Part shown: positions 1-7,900 of the stretch, in pieces
Position numbering within the stretch: position 1 is the stretch's first letter
How the letters are laid out: every line of letters starts with the position of its first letter
NCBI GenBank assembly: GCA_013298335.1
Contig: JAAFHI010000031.1
Span: 1-11,831, forward strand
Reading direction: 5' to 3'
Source of the DNA: Actinomycetota bacterium
GTDB taxonomy: Bacteria > Acidobacteriota > Blastocatellia > Chloracidobacteriales > Chloracidobacteriaceae
DNA: 11,831 nt
The notes under the pieces: model-generated
Told to the model about the DNA's origin: nothing
Database searches by the model: none
The model's input: the letters and a program-made list of their open reading frames with translations, nothing else
Position numbers and translations under genes: made by a program

Positions 1-509
1 ATCGGAAGATTCCGCAGATCGGTCGCGCACCAGAGCGTCGTGGTCGAGGGTTTGCCCTCCAGATCGGTCGTCAGCTTGAGCTTGACGCAGGGGTGACCGT
101 CCACGGTCTCCTTGCCGAGCTGCTCGATTTTCAGGTCGGGACGGTTGATGAACGACTTGAAAAAGTCGGCCTGTGCCTTCATCTGATCGTTGAAGGGCTG
201 CTCCAGGTACACCTTCTGGGCCGGCACGAGGTAGTACATCATCTTCTTCTCGCCGTTCAGGATGACCACGCTGGACGGCGAATTCTTCGGTTCCATGCGA
301 AAATTGTCGCCCGCCCGATAGAGCACCACATCCCCCGTGTTCACGCCCACGCGGTTCATCGAGCCGGTGGATTTCACCGTCGCCTTGAAGGTCGTCGGCG
401 TCTTCTTGAGGTCAATCGGAGCTTCCGGTGCCGGGCCGCTCGGCTTGCAGGCATTCACGCAGGAAAGGCCGACAATCAGGAAAAGTGCGAAGAAAATACG
501 TCTCGACAA
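1..509 (-). CDS. Lipoprotein, N-terminal part (gene continues past the left edge); DUF4412/LolA-like guess
   Basis: An open frame of 169 codons runs leftward off the window. I place the start at TTG 509-507: it has AAGGGAG about 8 bases upstream and is followed at once by a lipoprotein signal (SRRIFFALFLIVGLSCVNAC), with the acylated Cys at residue 21 after V-N-A. The only other possible starts are internal and would discard the signal. The mature part has alternating beta-strand character, with a segment KKMMYYLVPAQKVYLE and later GKETVDGHPCVKLKL, a pattern I associate with DUF4412 or LolA/LolB-like envelope proteins. That family call is from memory. It is probably anchored in the outer or inner membrane. 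A possible -10 (TATAGT, 584-579 on the minus strand) lies 70 bases upstream, with no convincing -35. Transcription diverges from aspS. Confidence 0.8.
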   Translation of the reverse strand, partial: MSRRIFFALFLIVGLSCVNACKPSGPAPEAPIDLKKTPTTFKATVKSTGSMNRVGVNTGDVVLYRAGDNFRMEPKNSPSSVVILNGEKKMMYYLVPAQKVYLEQPFNDQMKAQADFFKSFINRPDLKIEQLGKETVDGHPCVKLKLTTDLEGKPSTTTLWCATDLRNLP

Positions 510-831
510 GGAACGGTCTCCCTTGAAATGAAAAGTTGAAATGGTCCGGGGATGGAAAAATGCGCGACGAGTCTGGCGACTATACTCCAAACCGCGCACA
601 GGCTCCACACAAAAAAGTCTTGGGAGTCTTGGGAGTCTTGGGAGCCGGGAAGTCATTCTCGACACTGCTTCGTTCTCAAAGTGACTCAACACTCCACCCC
701 GCCAATCATCTTCTTCGACTCCCAAGCCCCCCGAGACTCTCAAGACTCTCAAGACTATTCCTTTCCGCGTTTGGCGTTTATGATTCGGACTTTCGTCATG
801 AATGGAAATTTCGAAATAACGAAGGATTCGT
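510..831. other. Divergent intergenic region, no gene
   Basis: These 322 bases separate the leftward lipoprotein gene from rightward aspS. Short open frames cross it, but they have no ribosome-binding site and owe their repetitive residues (WESWESWE, RLSRLSRL) to the 9-bp repeats listed separately. It must hold promoters for both flanking genes. The only candidate I can point to is TATAGT on the minus strand at 584-579. The aspS ribosome-binding site GAAGGA (821-826) closes the region. Confidence 0.6.
616..756. repeat. Inverted pair of 9-bp tandem repeats (foldback element)
   Basis: Left arm: three direct copies of AGTCTTGGG at 616-642. Right arm: two copies of CTCAAGACT at 739-756, preceded by GACT (735-738) and, further out, GACTCCCAAG (717-726). 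The right-arm unit is the reverse complement of AGTCTTGAG, so each unit pairs with the left arm through Watson-Crick pairs plus one G·U wobble if transcribed rightward. The loop is about 95 bases. On the minus strand the left arm is followed by six T, so a leftward terminator role is conceivable but the loop is long. Confidence 0.65.
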
Positions 832-2631
832 ATGCTTGACCATTTGGGAACTTTGGAGCGTTCGCACTATTGCGGGACGCTCGGACCGGAAGATGTCGGA
901 AAAACCGTCACGTTGACGGGCTGGGTGAGTCGCCGCCGCGACCACGGGATTTTCACGTTCGTCGATCTGCGCGACCGGGAGGGCTTCGTGCAGGTCGTGT
1001 TCGGCGAGGAACGCGGCGGCGGCGCGGCCCACGCGAAGGCGAAGCACATTCGCAGCGAGTACGTGATCGCCGTCCGCGGCGAAGTCGTCCGGCGCGCGCC
1101 GGAAGCCGTCAATCCGAAGATCGCCACCGGCGAAATCGAGATTCAGGTGGACGAACTCTGGGTCCTCAACGACGCCAAAACGACCCCGATTCCGCTCGAT
1201 GAAGAGAAGGTCGGCGCGGGCGCGAGCGAGGATTTGCGCCTGAAGTATCGCTACCTCGACCTGCGGCGGCCCTCGATGCAGGCCAATCTGCGGCTGCGCG
1301 CGAACGTCACCTCGACCATCCGGCGCTGGATGGAATCGCACGGCTTCCTCGAAATCGAGACGCCGATGCTGATCCGCTCGACGCCCGAGGGCGCGCGCGA
1401 CTTCATCGTGCCGAGCCGGTTGAATACAGGGGATTTCTACGCGCTGCCCCAGTCGCCGCAACTGTTCAAGCAGTTGCTGATGATTTCGGGCTTCGACCGC
1501 TATTTCCAGATCGCGCGCTGCTTCCGCGACGAGGACCTGCGCGCCGACCGCCAGCCGGAGTTCACCCAGCTCGACGTGGAAATGTCGTTCCCGCAGATGG
1601 AAACGCTGTTTTCGATCATGGAAGGACTGATGGTCGAACTCTGCACGCTGAAGGACATCCCGGTCACGCTGCCGATTCCGCGCATGACCTACGACGAGGC
1701 GATGCGCCGTTTCGGGTCGGACAAACCCGACACGCGCTTCGGCATGGAGTTCGTTGACCTCGCCCCCGCGCTCGACGGCACGGATTTCATTCCGTACAAA
1801 AACGCGCTCGACGCCAACGGTCACGTCAAGGCCATCGTTGCGAAGGGCAAGGCCGACTACAGCCGGAAAGTCCTCGACGATCTGACCGACTGGCTGCGGA
1901 AGGACTTCCGGGCGGGCGGGCTCGGCTACGTCAAAATGCTGCCGGAAGGGATTCAATCGCCGCTGGCGAAGGGTCTCGGTGAGCAAAAAACCGCCGAACT
2001 CGCGAAACTTGCCGGTGGCGAACCCGGCGACATGGTGTTCATCGTGGCCGGAACGCAGTCCGTCGTCGCGGCGGCGCTCGGCGCGCTGCGCGTGGAAATC
2101 GCCAAGCGGGAAAAACTGTTCGACCCGAACCAGTTCAACTTCCTGTGGGTGACGGAATTCCCGATGTTCGAGCACAACGCGGACGACAACCGCTGGTACT
2201 CGATGCACCACCCGTTCACCTCGCCCCGCGACGAAGACCTCGCCCTGCTCGATCAGGACGGCGCAGACCTCGGCGCGGCGCGGGCCAAGGCGTACGACTT
2301 GGTCTTGAACGGCGTCGAAATCGGCGGCGGCTCGATTCGTATCCACCGCCAGGACATCCAGCAGAAGATCTTCAAACTGCTCGGATTCACGGAAGAAGAC
2401 GCCAAGCGGCGCTTCGGGTTCTTCCTCGACGCGCTGGCCTACGGCACGCCCCCGCACGGCGGCATCGCCCTCGGCCTCGACCGGCTGGTGATGCTGTTCG
2501 CCGGAATGGATTCCATCCGCGACGTGATGGCCTTCCCCAAGACGGCGAGCGCGACCGACCTCATGTGCGACGCGCCGAACACGGTTGATCCCGGTCAGTT
2601 GAAGGAACTTCGACTGAAAATCGACGCGTAA
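832..2631 (+). CDS. aspS: Aspartyl-tRNA synthetase, bacterial type
   Basis: A class II aminoacyl-tRNA synthetase of 599 residues, the normal bacterial length (about 590), charging tRNA with aspartate in the cytoplasm. Visible parts in order: anticodon-binding OB fold (about 10-115, with [10 protein letters not shown] and DLRDREG); motif 1 region [16 protein letters not shown] (176-191); [10 protein letters not shown] (208-217); motif 2 with FRDED (231-235) and [12 protein letters not shown] (237-248); the bacterial GAD insertion (about 290-430); [12 protein letters not shown] (494-505); motif 3 [10 protein letters not shown] (543-552). The start ATG has GAAGGA (821-826) five bases upstream. 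His38 aligns with His31 of the Pseudomonas aeruginosa enzyme, a position linked to non-discriminating AspRS, which also makes Asp-tRNA(Asn) for GatCAB. That specificity is inferred. A strong terminator follows the stop codon. Confidence 0.98.
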   Translation: MLDHLGTLERSHYCGTLGPEDVGKTVTLTGWVSRRRDHGIFTFVDLRDREGFVQVVFGEERGGGAAHAKAKHIRSEYVIAVRGEVVRRAPEAVNPKIATGEIEIQVDELWVLNDAKTTPIPLDEEKVGAGASEDLRLKYRYLDLRRPSMQANLRLRANVTSTIRRWMESHGFLEIETPMLIRSTPEGARDFIVPSRLNTGDFYALPQSPQLFKQLLMISGFDRYFQIARCFRDEDLRADRQPEFTQLDVEMSFPQMETLFSIMEGLMVELCTLKDIPVTLPIPRMTYDEAMRRFGSDKPDTRFGMEFVDLAPALDGTDFIPYKNALDANGHVKAIVAKGKADYSRKVLDDLTDWLRKDFRAGGLGYVKMLPEGIQSPLAKGLGEQKTAELAKLAGGEPGDMVFIVAGTQSVVAAALGALRVEIAKREKLFDPNQFNFLWVTEFPMFEHNADDNRWYSMHHPFTSPRDEDLALLDQDGADLGAARAKAYDLVLNGVEIGGGSIRIHRQDIQQKIFKLLGFTEEDAKRRFGFFLDALAYGTPPHGGIALGLDRLVMLFAGMDSIRDVMAFPKTASATDLMCDAPNTVDPGQLKELRLKIDA

Positions 2632-2637
2632 GACGAA

Positions 2638-2671
2638 ATCCCCCGCTGCCAGGATGGAGCGGGGGATTTTT
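2638..2671 (+). terminator. Intrinsic terminator of aspS
   Basis: A 10-bp perfect stem (ATCCCCCGCT at 2638-2647 with AGCGGGGGAT at 2658-2667), a 10-base loop and a run of T (2667-2671), six bases after the aspS stop. The 3' half GCGGGGGATTTTTCATT recurs exactly in the terminator at 3933-3962. Confidence 0.93.
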
Positions 2672-2685
2672 CATTGGAGGCGAAT

Positions 2686-3207
2686 GTGATTGAAAGAAAA
2701 AGGTTCATCGCTCTTCTGGTTCTTTCCGGCTTCTGGCTCTCTCTTCCAGTCAGCATCGCCGCCCAACGGGACGACACACTCGTAAAATCGTCGGGAGCAC
2801 GTTCTTCGGCAAACAAATCCTCCAAAACCAAAAAAGATGAAGACGACATCCGGGAAACCGTTTTCAGATACCAGTTTCAGCAGTACCACGCGAAAGGCTC
2901 AAGGAATTTCACGATTTATCTCTCCGTCGGCGACCCAGAAGACCCATCGGATGAGTTCATGAAACGATTCCGCCGGGCAATGCCGTTCGTAAAGAAATCG
3001 TCGGAGGCGGTGATTTCCCCGACCGAGGGTGTCAAAAACGGAATCATCCTCATTGCCGAAGAGGTGAAGTGGACCCATTCGGACCGTGCCGTCGTGTCGG
3101 GTGGGTATTACATCGCGAGTCTCGACGCGGAAGGAAATCTCTACACCGTTCAAAGAGACAAGGGAAAATGGACGGTGACCGATGTACAACATGAGTGGAT
3201 TTCCTGA
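2686..3207 (+). CDS. Small exported protein of unknown function
   Basis: A 173-residue protein. I start it at GTG 2686 because a strong Shine-Dalgarno, TTGGAGG (2674-2680), sits five bases upstream. An in-frame TTG at 2674 would lie inside that site, so a start there is wrong. Residues 1-26 form a signal peptide (IERKRF, then a hydrophobic stretch ending SIAA), followed by a Ser/Lys-rich linker. The mature part (about 60-173) has a compact pattern: ETVFRYQFQQ, then IYLSVG, then DPSDEFMKRF (86-95), then VVSGGYYIASL, and a C-terminal WTVTDVQHEWIS. I recall similar small hypothetical proteins in other bacteria but know no function. It would act outside the cytoplasm. There is no room for its own promoter between the aspS terminator and its ribosome-binding site, so it depends on readthrough or on a promoter inside aspS. 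Confidence 0.8.
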   Translation: MIERKRFIALLVLSGFWLSLPVSIAAQRDDTLVKSSGARSSANKSSKTKKDEDDIRETVFRYQFQQYHAKGSRNFTIYLSVGDPEDPSDEFMKRFRRAMPFVKKSSEAVISPTEGVKNGIILIAEEVKWTHSDRAVVSGGYYIASLDAEGNLYTVQRDKGKWTVTDVQHEWIS

Positions 3208-3253
3208 AACGATTTGAAGGAATCGCTCCTTCGTTCCATTCAAAGCGCTTCGA

Positions 3254-3718
3254 TTGAAATCGGCGTTTTCTCCCGAATCGGCGGCCCTCCAGGCTGGGCG
3301 CGTGATGTTGAAACGCCTCGACGAACTCGCCGCCCGGCCCACGTCGTTTGCGTTTGAGACGACGCTGGCGACCCGGAGCTACGCGCCGCGGCTGGCGCGA
3401 TGGCAAAAGGCGGGATTCACGATTCATGTCATCTTGCTCTGGCTACGCGACGTGGAACTCGCCCTCAAACGGGTCGAAACGCGGGTCAGAATGGGCGGCC
3501 ACGCCATCGAACCGGACACCATTCGCCGCCGATACCACCGGGGACTCGACAATTTCAGAAAGCTTTATCAACCTGTCGCCGACCAATGGATGGTGATTGA
3601 AAACTCCGTGCCCATGAGTCCGGCAATCGTCGCTCATGGCGGATTGAATCAATCAACCGCTGTAATTGATACAGGTGGCTGGAGTTATTTCCTTGAACGG
3701 ACGGACACCGACTCATGA
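3254..3718 (+). pseudogene. Zeta-toxin-like kinase, 5'-truncated (P-loop missing)
   Basis: The frame encodes the middle and end of a zeta-toxin-family ATPase: AFSPESAALQAGRVMLKRLDEL, then FAFETTLATRSY (32-43), IHVILLWL (57-64), VRMGGHAIEPDTIRRRYHRGLDNFRKLY (78-105) and a conserved C-terminal IENS. Family members normally begin with about 40-50 further residues carrying the Walker A motif (GxxGxGKST) and the FVNAD segment. Neither is present. The frame is open only from 3218, where an in-frame TGA (3215-3217) closes it, and the bases before that belong to the upstream gene. The candidate start TTG 3254 has no ribosome-binding site. Without the P-loop it should not bind ATP or phosphorylate a nucleotide-sugar target. 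Its end overlaps the partner gene as ATGA (3715-3718), so the original operon joint is intact. A shortened but expressed protein is possible. Confidence 0.72.
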
Positions 3719-3909
3719 ATATGACACTCCCGCTCGACCCGTTTGAAGTTGAAACCATCATGCGCGAGGCCGTCCGGCGGGCGCTCATCGAACACATGAA
3801 CGCGGGCAACAGCGTCCCGACGTGGGAAGACGGCAAAATCCGCATGCTCTCGCCGGACGACATCCGCCTCGTCATCGAAAAACGCTCCGCCGCGAACGAA
3901 TCCGATTGA
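3715..3909 (+). CDS. Small antitoxin-like partner of the zeta-toxin remnant
   Basis: A 64-residue acidic protein starting in the ATGA overlap with the toxin-like frame, an arrangement typical of translational coupling. It has a predicted helix EVETIMREAVRRALIEHMNAGNSV (about 11-34) followed by PTWEDGKIRMLSPDDI (35-50). The order 'helix, GN, x-W-x-DGK, P-x-DI' matches small proteins I recall next to zeta-like kinases, usually written WRDGKVVWIPPEEI. I infer it is the cognate antitoxin or regulator of the truncated kinase. The gene looks intact although the toxin is not. No strong Shine-Dalgarno is visible, which fits coupled translation. A terminator follows 23 bases after the stop. Confidence 0.65.
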   Translation: MNMTLPLDPFEVETIMREAVRRALIEHMNAGNSVPTWEDGKIRMLSPDDIRLVIEKRSAANESD

Positions 3910-3932
3910 CCGGCGCAAAACCGTCCGCCACC

Positions 3933-3962
3933 AATCCTCCGTTACCGAAGCGGGGGATTTTT
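3933..3962 (+). terminator. Intrinsic terminator after the toxin-antitoxin remnant
   Basis: AATCCTCCG (3933-3941) pairs with CGGGGGATT (3951-3959), nine pairs with one T·G, around a nine-base loop and followed by TTTTT (3958-3962). The sequence GCGGGGGATTTTTCATT (3950-3966) is identical to the 3' half of the aspS terminator. Confidence 0.82.
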
Positions 3963-4342
3963 CATTTGAGGGCCATCGTAATTTCCGACGTCAAACACGG
4001 CAGGGTTTTCACAATCACCGCCACCGGGTGGAAGCGCCATGATAGGGTTGAAACCGCCTGCAACTCGTACGCCGGAAGTCTCGGCGCATCGTCAACCATC
4101 CGGACGGCCTTTCTGAAAGGTAACTGTTCAGAGTCTCCCGCTTTAGCGGGAAAAAAGCGGGGCAGTCGGATATTTTCTGAGGAAAAATCGGACTTCGCCC
4201 ATGATTTTTCGGGAATGTAGGCGGGAAAATGGTCGAATTTCCGAAATTCTCCCCGCTAAAGCGGGGAACTCTGAACAGTTATTCTGAAAGAACGATTCCG
4301 TCTACCTGCGCCAAACCGGTTTTGAAGAAAGCGAGATTGCAC
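3963..4342. other. Gene-poor stretch interrupted by a MITE-like insertion
   Basis: I see no confident gene. Frames crossing it lack ribosome-binding sites and do not resemble known proteins. Removing the insertion at 4120-4281 and one target copy rejoins a continuous stretch but does not restore an obvious long frame. A short frame at 4291-4362 reads NDSVYLRQTGFEESEIA, which looks protein-like. It is closed upstream by TGA at 4285-4287 and runs out of frame into the start of the next gene, so it may be a decayed gene end. Confidence 0.5.
4120..4281. mobile_element. MITE-like element with inverted ends and 9-bp target duplication
   Basis: The ends are inverted copies: 4121-4150 against 4252-4281, beginning TAACTGTTCAGAGT on both sides and continuing into a small palindrome CCCGCTTTAGCGGG, with two mismatches between. 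The element is flanked by an exact 9-bp direct repeat TTCTGAAAG (4111-4119 and 4282-4290), as expected of a target-site duplication. It is about 161 bp, has no coding capacity, and contains a central hairpin GAAAAATC/GATTTTTC (4182-4189, 4203-4210). It would need a transposase supplied from elsewhere. I cannot assign it to an insertion-sequence family. Confidence 0.8.
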
Positions 4343-4774
4343 ATGGGAGTCTGGGGAATTGAGCCGTGGCAGAGCGATGGCGCGGCGACGTGGTTCGGCG
4401 AAAGCCTGAAAGCGACCAGCTTCGACGAACACATCCGCGAGGCATTCAAGTTCGTCGATGGTCACCAGGAAATTCGCGCCGCCTGCCATTTGCTCGCGGG
4501 ACTCGGCCAACCGGGAGCCTGGCCCGGCCAGACGCTGGTCCTGGGCGAGTTTTTGCGGGAAGGCATCAAACTTCTGAACGACATGCTTGACCCGGAGAAC
4601 GAGGAAACCGACTTCCTTGAACTTTGCGACAACGACCCGGAAGTCATCGCGTCCGTGCGGGCACAGATTGCCGCGCTGGAAAAGAATCTCGCGCACCTCG
4701 GCGAGGACGCGATTGGGGTTGTTCGCGCGGAAACGTTCGGGGCACATGCCCAGACGAACAAAGCGGACGAATGA
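4343..4774 (+). CDS. DUF4259-like protein
   Basis: A 143-residue cytoplasmic protein. I start it at ATG 4343 because the family begins with the motif seen here, MGVWGIEPWQSDGAATWFGE (compare MGxWGxxxFxNDxAxDW). The 38 in-frame residues upstream arise from MITE sequence and are not part of the gene. Upstream is a weak purine-rich site (AAGAAAGCGAG, 4325-4335). The remainder is mostly helical: FDEHIREAF, a Gly/Ala-rich segment CHLLAGLGQPG, GEFLREGIKLLNDML and a C-terminal helix VIASVRAQIAALEKNL. DUF4259 proteins have no established function that I know. The adjacent insertion (ends 4281) sits 61 bases upstream and may have displaced or supplied the promoter. Family assignment is from memory of the N-terminal motif. 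Confidence 0.75.
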   Translation: MGVWGIEPWQSDGAATWFGESLKATSFDEHIREAFKFVDGHQEIRAACHLLAGLGQPGAWPGQTLVLGEFLREGIKLLNDMLDPENEETDFLELCDNDPEVIASVRAQIAALEKNLAHLGEDAIGVVRAETFGAHAQTNKADE

Positions 4775-4778
4775 GTTC

Positions 4779-4850
4779 GTGAAAATCACGCTTGAAGAAC
4801 TGAACCTTGACACGCTCGGCGACGCGGTCATCTTTTTCCACGCCCGGTGA
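4779..4850 (+). other. Possible 23-residue peptide or gene remnant
   Basis: GTG 4779 opens a short frame reading MKITLEELNLDTLGDAVIFFHAR, four bases after the preceding stop. There is no clear ribosome-binding site. The residues look protein-like, so this could be the end of a decayed gene, but it is too short to call. A small hairpin GACAG/CTGTC (4854-4868) follows. Confidence 0.2.
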
Positions 4851-4993
4851 CCCGACAGTGCATCTGTCTGACACTCAAAGGTGAAAAAAGTCACATAACG
4901 ACTTCGGGGGCTCCCTATCGGCATGTTACGTTGAATTCATCCGTACAACGTTGGATGACAGCGAACACGCTGCCTTGAAATCCGGGAGACACC

Positions 4994-7900
4994 ATGAATT
5001 TTCTTGCGCGCGGCACCCGTCTGGTTCCGTTTTTCACCTTTCTGTTTTGGGCATTTTCGATCAGCGCCGGGGCGCAAACCGCCGGCGCACTCGATCCGAC
5101 GTTCGACGCGCGCCTTGCGAGCGACGGAGGGATCGTCTACGGCTCGGCAATCACCAATGAAGGCAAGTCGCTGATCGTCGGCAACTTTCACTTCGTCAAC
5201 GACACGTATCAGTACGGCATTGCCCGCCTTCTCGCCGACGGGAATCCGGACCCGGCGTTCAATGCCGGAGCGGGGGCAAACGGCACGATTTACGGACTGG
5301 CGATTGACGCTCAAAACCGGATTCTCGTCGTCGGTGACTTTACGACGTTTGCCAACGCGCCTCGTTCCCGAATCGCCCGGCTCAACCCGGACGGGACGCT
5401 TGATGGGACATTCAACCCCGGAACCGGAGCGGACGATACGGTTCTGACCGTGGCGACCGACACTCAGGGACGGACGGTCATCGGAGGTTTTTTCACCTCG
5501 TTCAACGGCACGCCGCGAAGCCGGCTCGCCCGGCTCAACCCGGACGGGAGTCTTGATTCCGCGTTCAACCCAAGCGCCGCCAATACGGTCAACCGGCTCA
5601 GAATCGACTCTCAGGGACGCATTGTCATTGCCGGACTTTTTTACGTGGTCAACGGCACGTCGCGTCCCGGAATCGCCCGACTGAACGACAACGGATCCCT
5701 TGACGCGACGTTTGCACCATCCGGCGGCGCGGATTATCAAATTTTCGACTTCGCCATCGACGCCCAGGGACGTTATGTCATCGGCGGCGAATTCGGTCTT
5801 TTCAACGGCACGGTTCGCAGCCGCGTCGCCCGGGTCAATCCGGACGGCAGCCTCGACACGACGTTCAGCCCGCTGGCCGGTGCCGACGGGTTTGTATTTT
5901 CCGTCAGTATCGACAACCAGGGCCGAATCTATTTCGGAGGCCGGTTTTTCATTTACGGGAATACATCTCGCCGCTGCCTCGTCCGAACCATGGCGGACGG
6001 AACAGTCGATCCCGACTTCCTGCCGGCAACGGCTTCCAGCACCGATACCTTTATTGAAGTTCGGAGCACGCTGCCGTTGCCGAATCAGGGCGGCGTGTTT
6101 GTCGGAGGCGTGTTCCGCATCCGACAGGGGCAGTTCGTCAGCCGCTTCGGACGTTTTCAGGAAAACGGGACACTGGACCAATCCTTTCTGTCGCGCATTG
6201 ACGGAAACTCGACGGTCAATGCACTGGCCCAGTCGGCGAACGGCGATCTGATCGCCGGAGGACGTTTCAATTTCAGTCGGGGCATCCGCCGCAACCACCT
6301 CGCGCGGTTCACCCCAAATGGAAATCTCGACCAGTCCTTCAACACCGGCGACGGCGCGTTTCAAGAGGTGAAAACCGTCGCCACCGCCGCCAACCGCAAA
6401 GTCGTCGCCGGAGGCCTGTTCCAGTCCTTCAACAACCTTCAGCGTCCGTCCCTGGCGAGAGTGACGGCGAGCGGTGCGCTCGACGGCTCGTTTCAACCAA
6501 TCGTCACCGGCGGTGGCGTCGATCAGGCCGTCATTGACTCCGCCAATCGCGTCGTCATCGGGGGAGTGTTTTTTCAAATCAACCTGGTGTCCATCAACAA
6601 TCTGGCCCGCCTTAATAACGACGCGACGCTCGACACGACATTCAACGCCGGGACCGGCCCGAACGGCTACATCTACGCCATGGCCCAGGATACGCAGGGC
6701 CGCATTCTCATCGGCGGTACCTTCAACCAGTACAACGGGGTCACCCAGAACTTCCTCTCCCGTCTCAACTCCAACGGCACGATTGACCAGACGTTCAATA
6801 TGGGATTCGGACCGAGCGTAAACGTCTGGGCCATCGCCCTCGACAACCTCGGACGCATCGTCATCGCCGGACAGTTCGTGGAATTCAACCGGACGACCCG
6901 CATCCGGGTCGCCCGGCTCAACCCCGACGGAAGCCTCGACACGACGTTCAACCCGGGACTCGGGCCCGACGCCACCGTGCGGTGCGTCGCCATCGACAGC
7001 CAGAACCGGGTCATCATCGGCGGTGAATTCACCACGGTGGCCGGTGTTTCGCGAAACCGCATCGCGCGCCTCAACGCCACCGGTGGTCTCGACACAACCT
7101 TCGATCCGGGGTCCGGCTGCAACGGCATTGTCCGCTCCGTCCTCGTCGATCCGTTCGACCGGGTGGTCGCCGGGGGTGACTTCACCACGTTCAACGGACA
7201 ACCGCGCTGCGGGCTGGTCCGGTTGAACGGCGACCAGACCTGCACCTTCGGCATTTCCCCAAATACGGGGAACTTCCCCGTCGAAGGCGGCGGCGGATCG
7301 GCCACGGTTACGTCAGGCCCATGCCAGTGGACCGCCAGCGGCATTCCGGACTGGATTGCCGGATTCCCCGCGTCCGGATCAGGCACGAACACCGTCTCCT
7401 TTACGGTCAGCCCCAATTCCGGCCCGGCCCGGTCGGCAAACATCCGCGTCGGAGACGCGACGCTCACCATTTCCCAGACCAGCGCCTGTTCCTTCGCGCT
7501 CGACAAAACCAGCCTCCGCCTCGATCCTCCCGGCGGCACGCGCAAGGTCTTCGTCTCGACGGGCACCAGTTGTACGTGGAACGCGATTTCCAACGACGAC
7601 TGGATTTCGGTGACGTCCGGTGCGTCGGGCACGGGCAACGGAACGGTTCAACTTCAGATTCAACCGATTCCCCCGGTTTTCGGTCTCCCCAGAACCGGAA
7701 CGGTCACGATTGCCGGAATGACCTTCACGGTCACGCAAAGCACCCGCCAGCAGGTGACCGTCGGGGCCTTCCGCCCGTCGAACGGCTTCGTCTACCTGAA
7801 GAACACCAACGCCACCGGTTTCGCCGACTCCGAATTCTTTTACGGACAGGCCAACGACATTCCGGTCGCCGGCGACTGGGACGGAAACGGAACCGACACC

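Noticed and set aside
796..2457. Long minus-strand open frame of 553 codons
   Set aside because: It lies opposite aspS, has an Arg/His/Val-rich composition typical of antisense to GC-rich coding sequence, and no recognisable domain.
3213..3243. Terminator between the small exported protein and the toxin remnant
   Set aside because: GAAGGA/TCCTTC forms only a 6-bp stem (with a weak outer extension) and no T run follows.
4806..4834. Promoter with TTGACA (4806-4811)
   Set aside because: The -35 match is perfect, but the sequence 17 bases on (ATCTTT) is a poor -10.
4928..4958. Competing small hairpins in the leader of the large secreted-protein gene
   Set aside because: ACGTTG/CAACGT and TCATCC/GGATGA are mutually exclusive 6-bp stems, but stems this short arise often by chance and no known switch motif is present.
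4937..7201. Minus-strand open frame of 754 codons opposite the large secreted protein
   Set aside because: Its repeats (VERRVE, VEPGD) are the antisense image of the delta-60 repeats. The plus-strand frame has a signal peptide, a ribosome-binding site and known domains.
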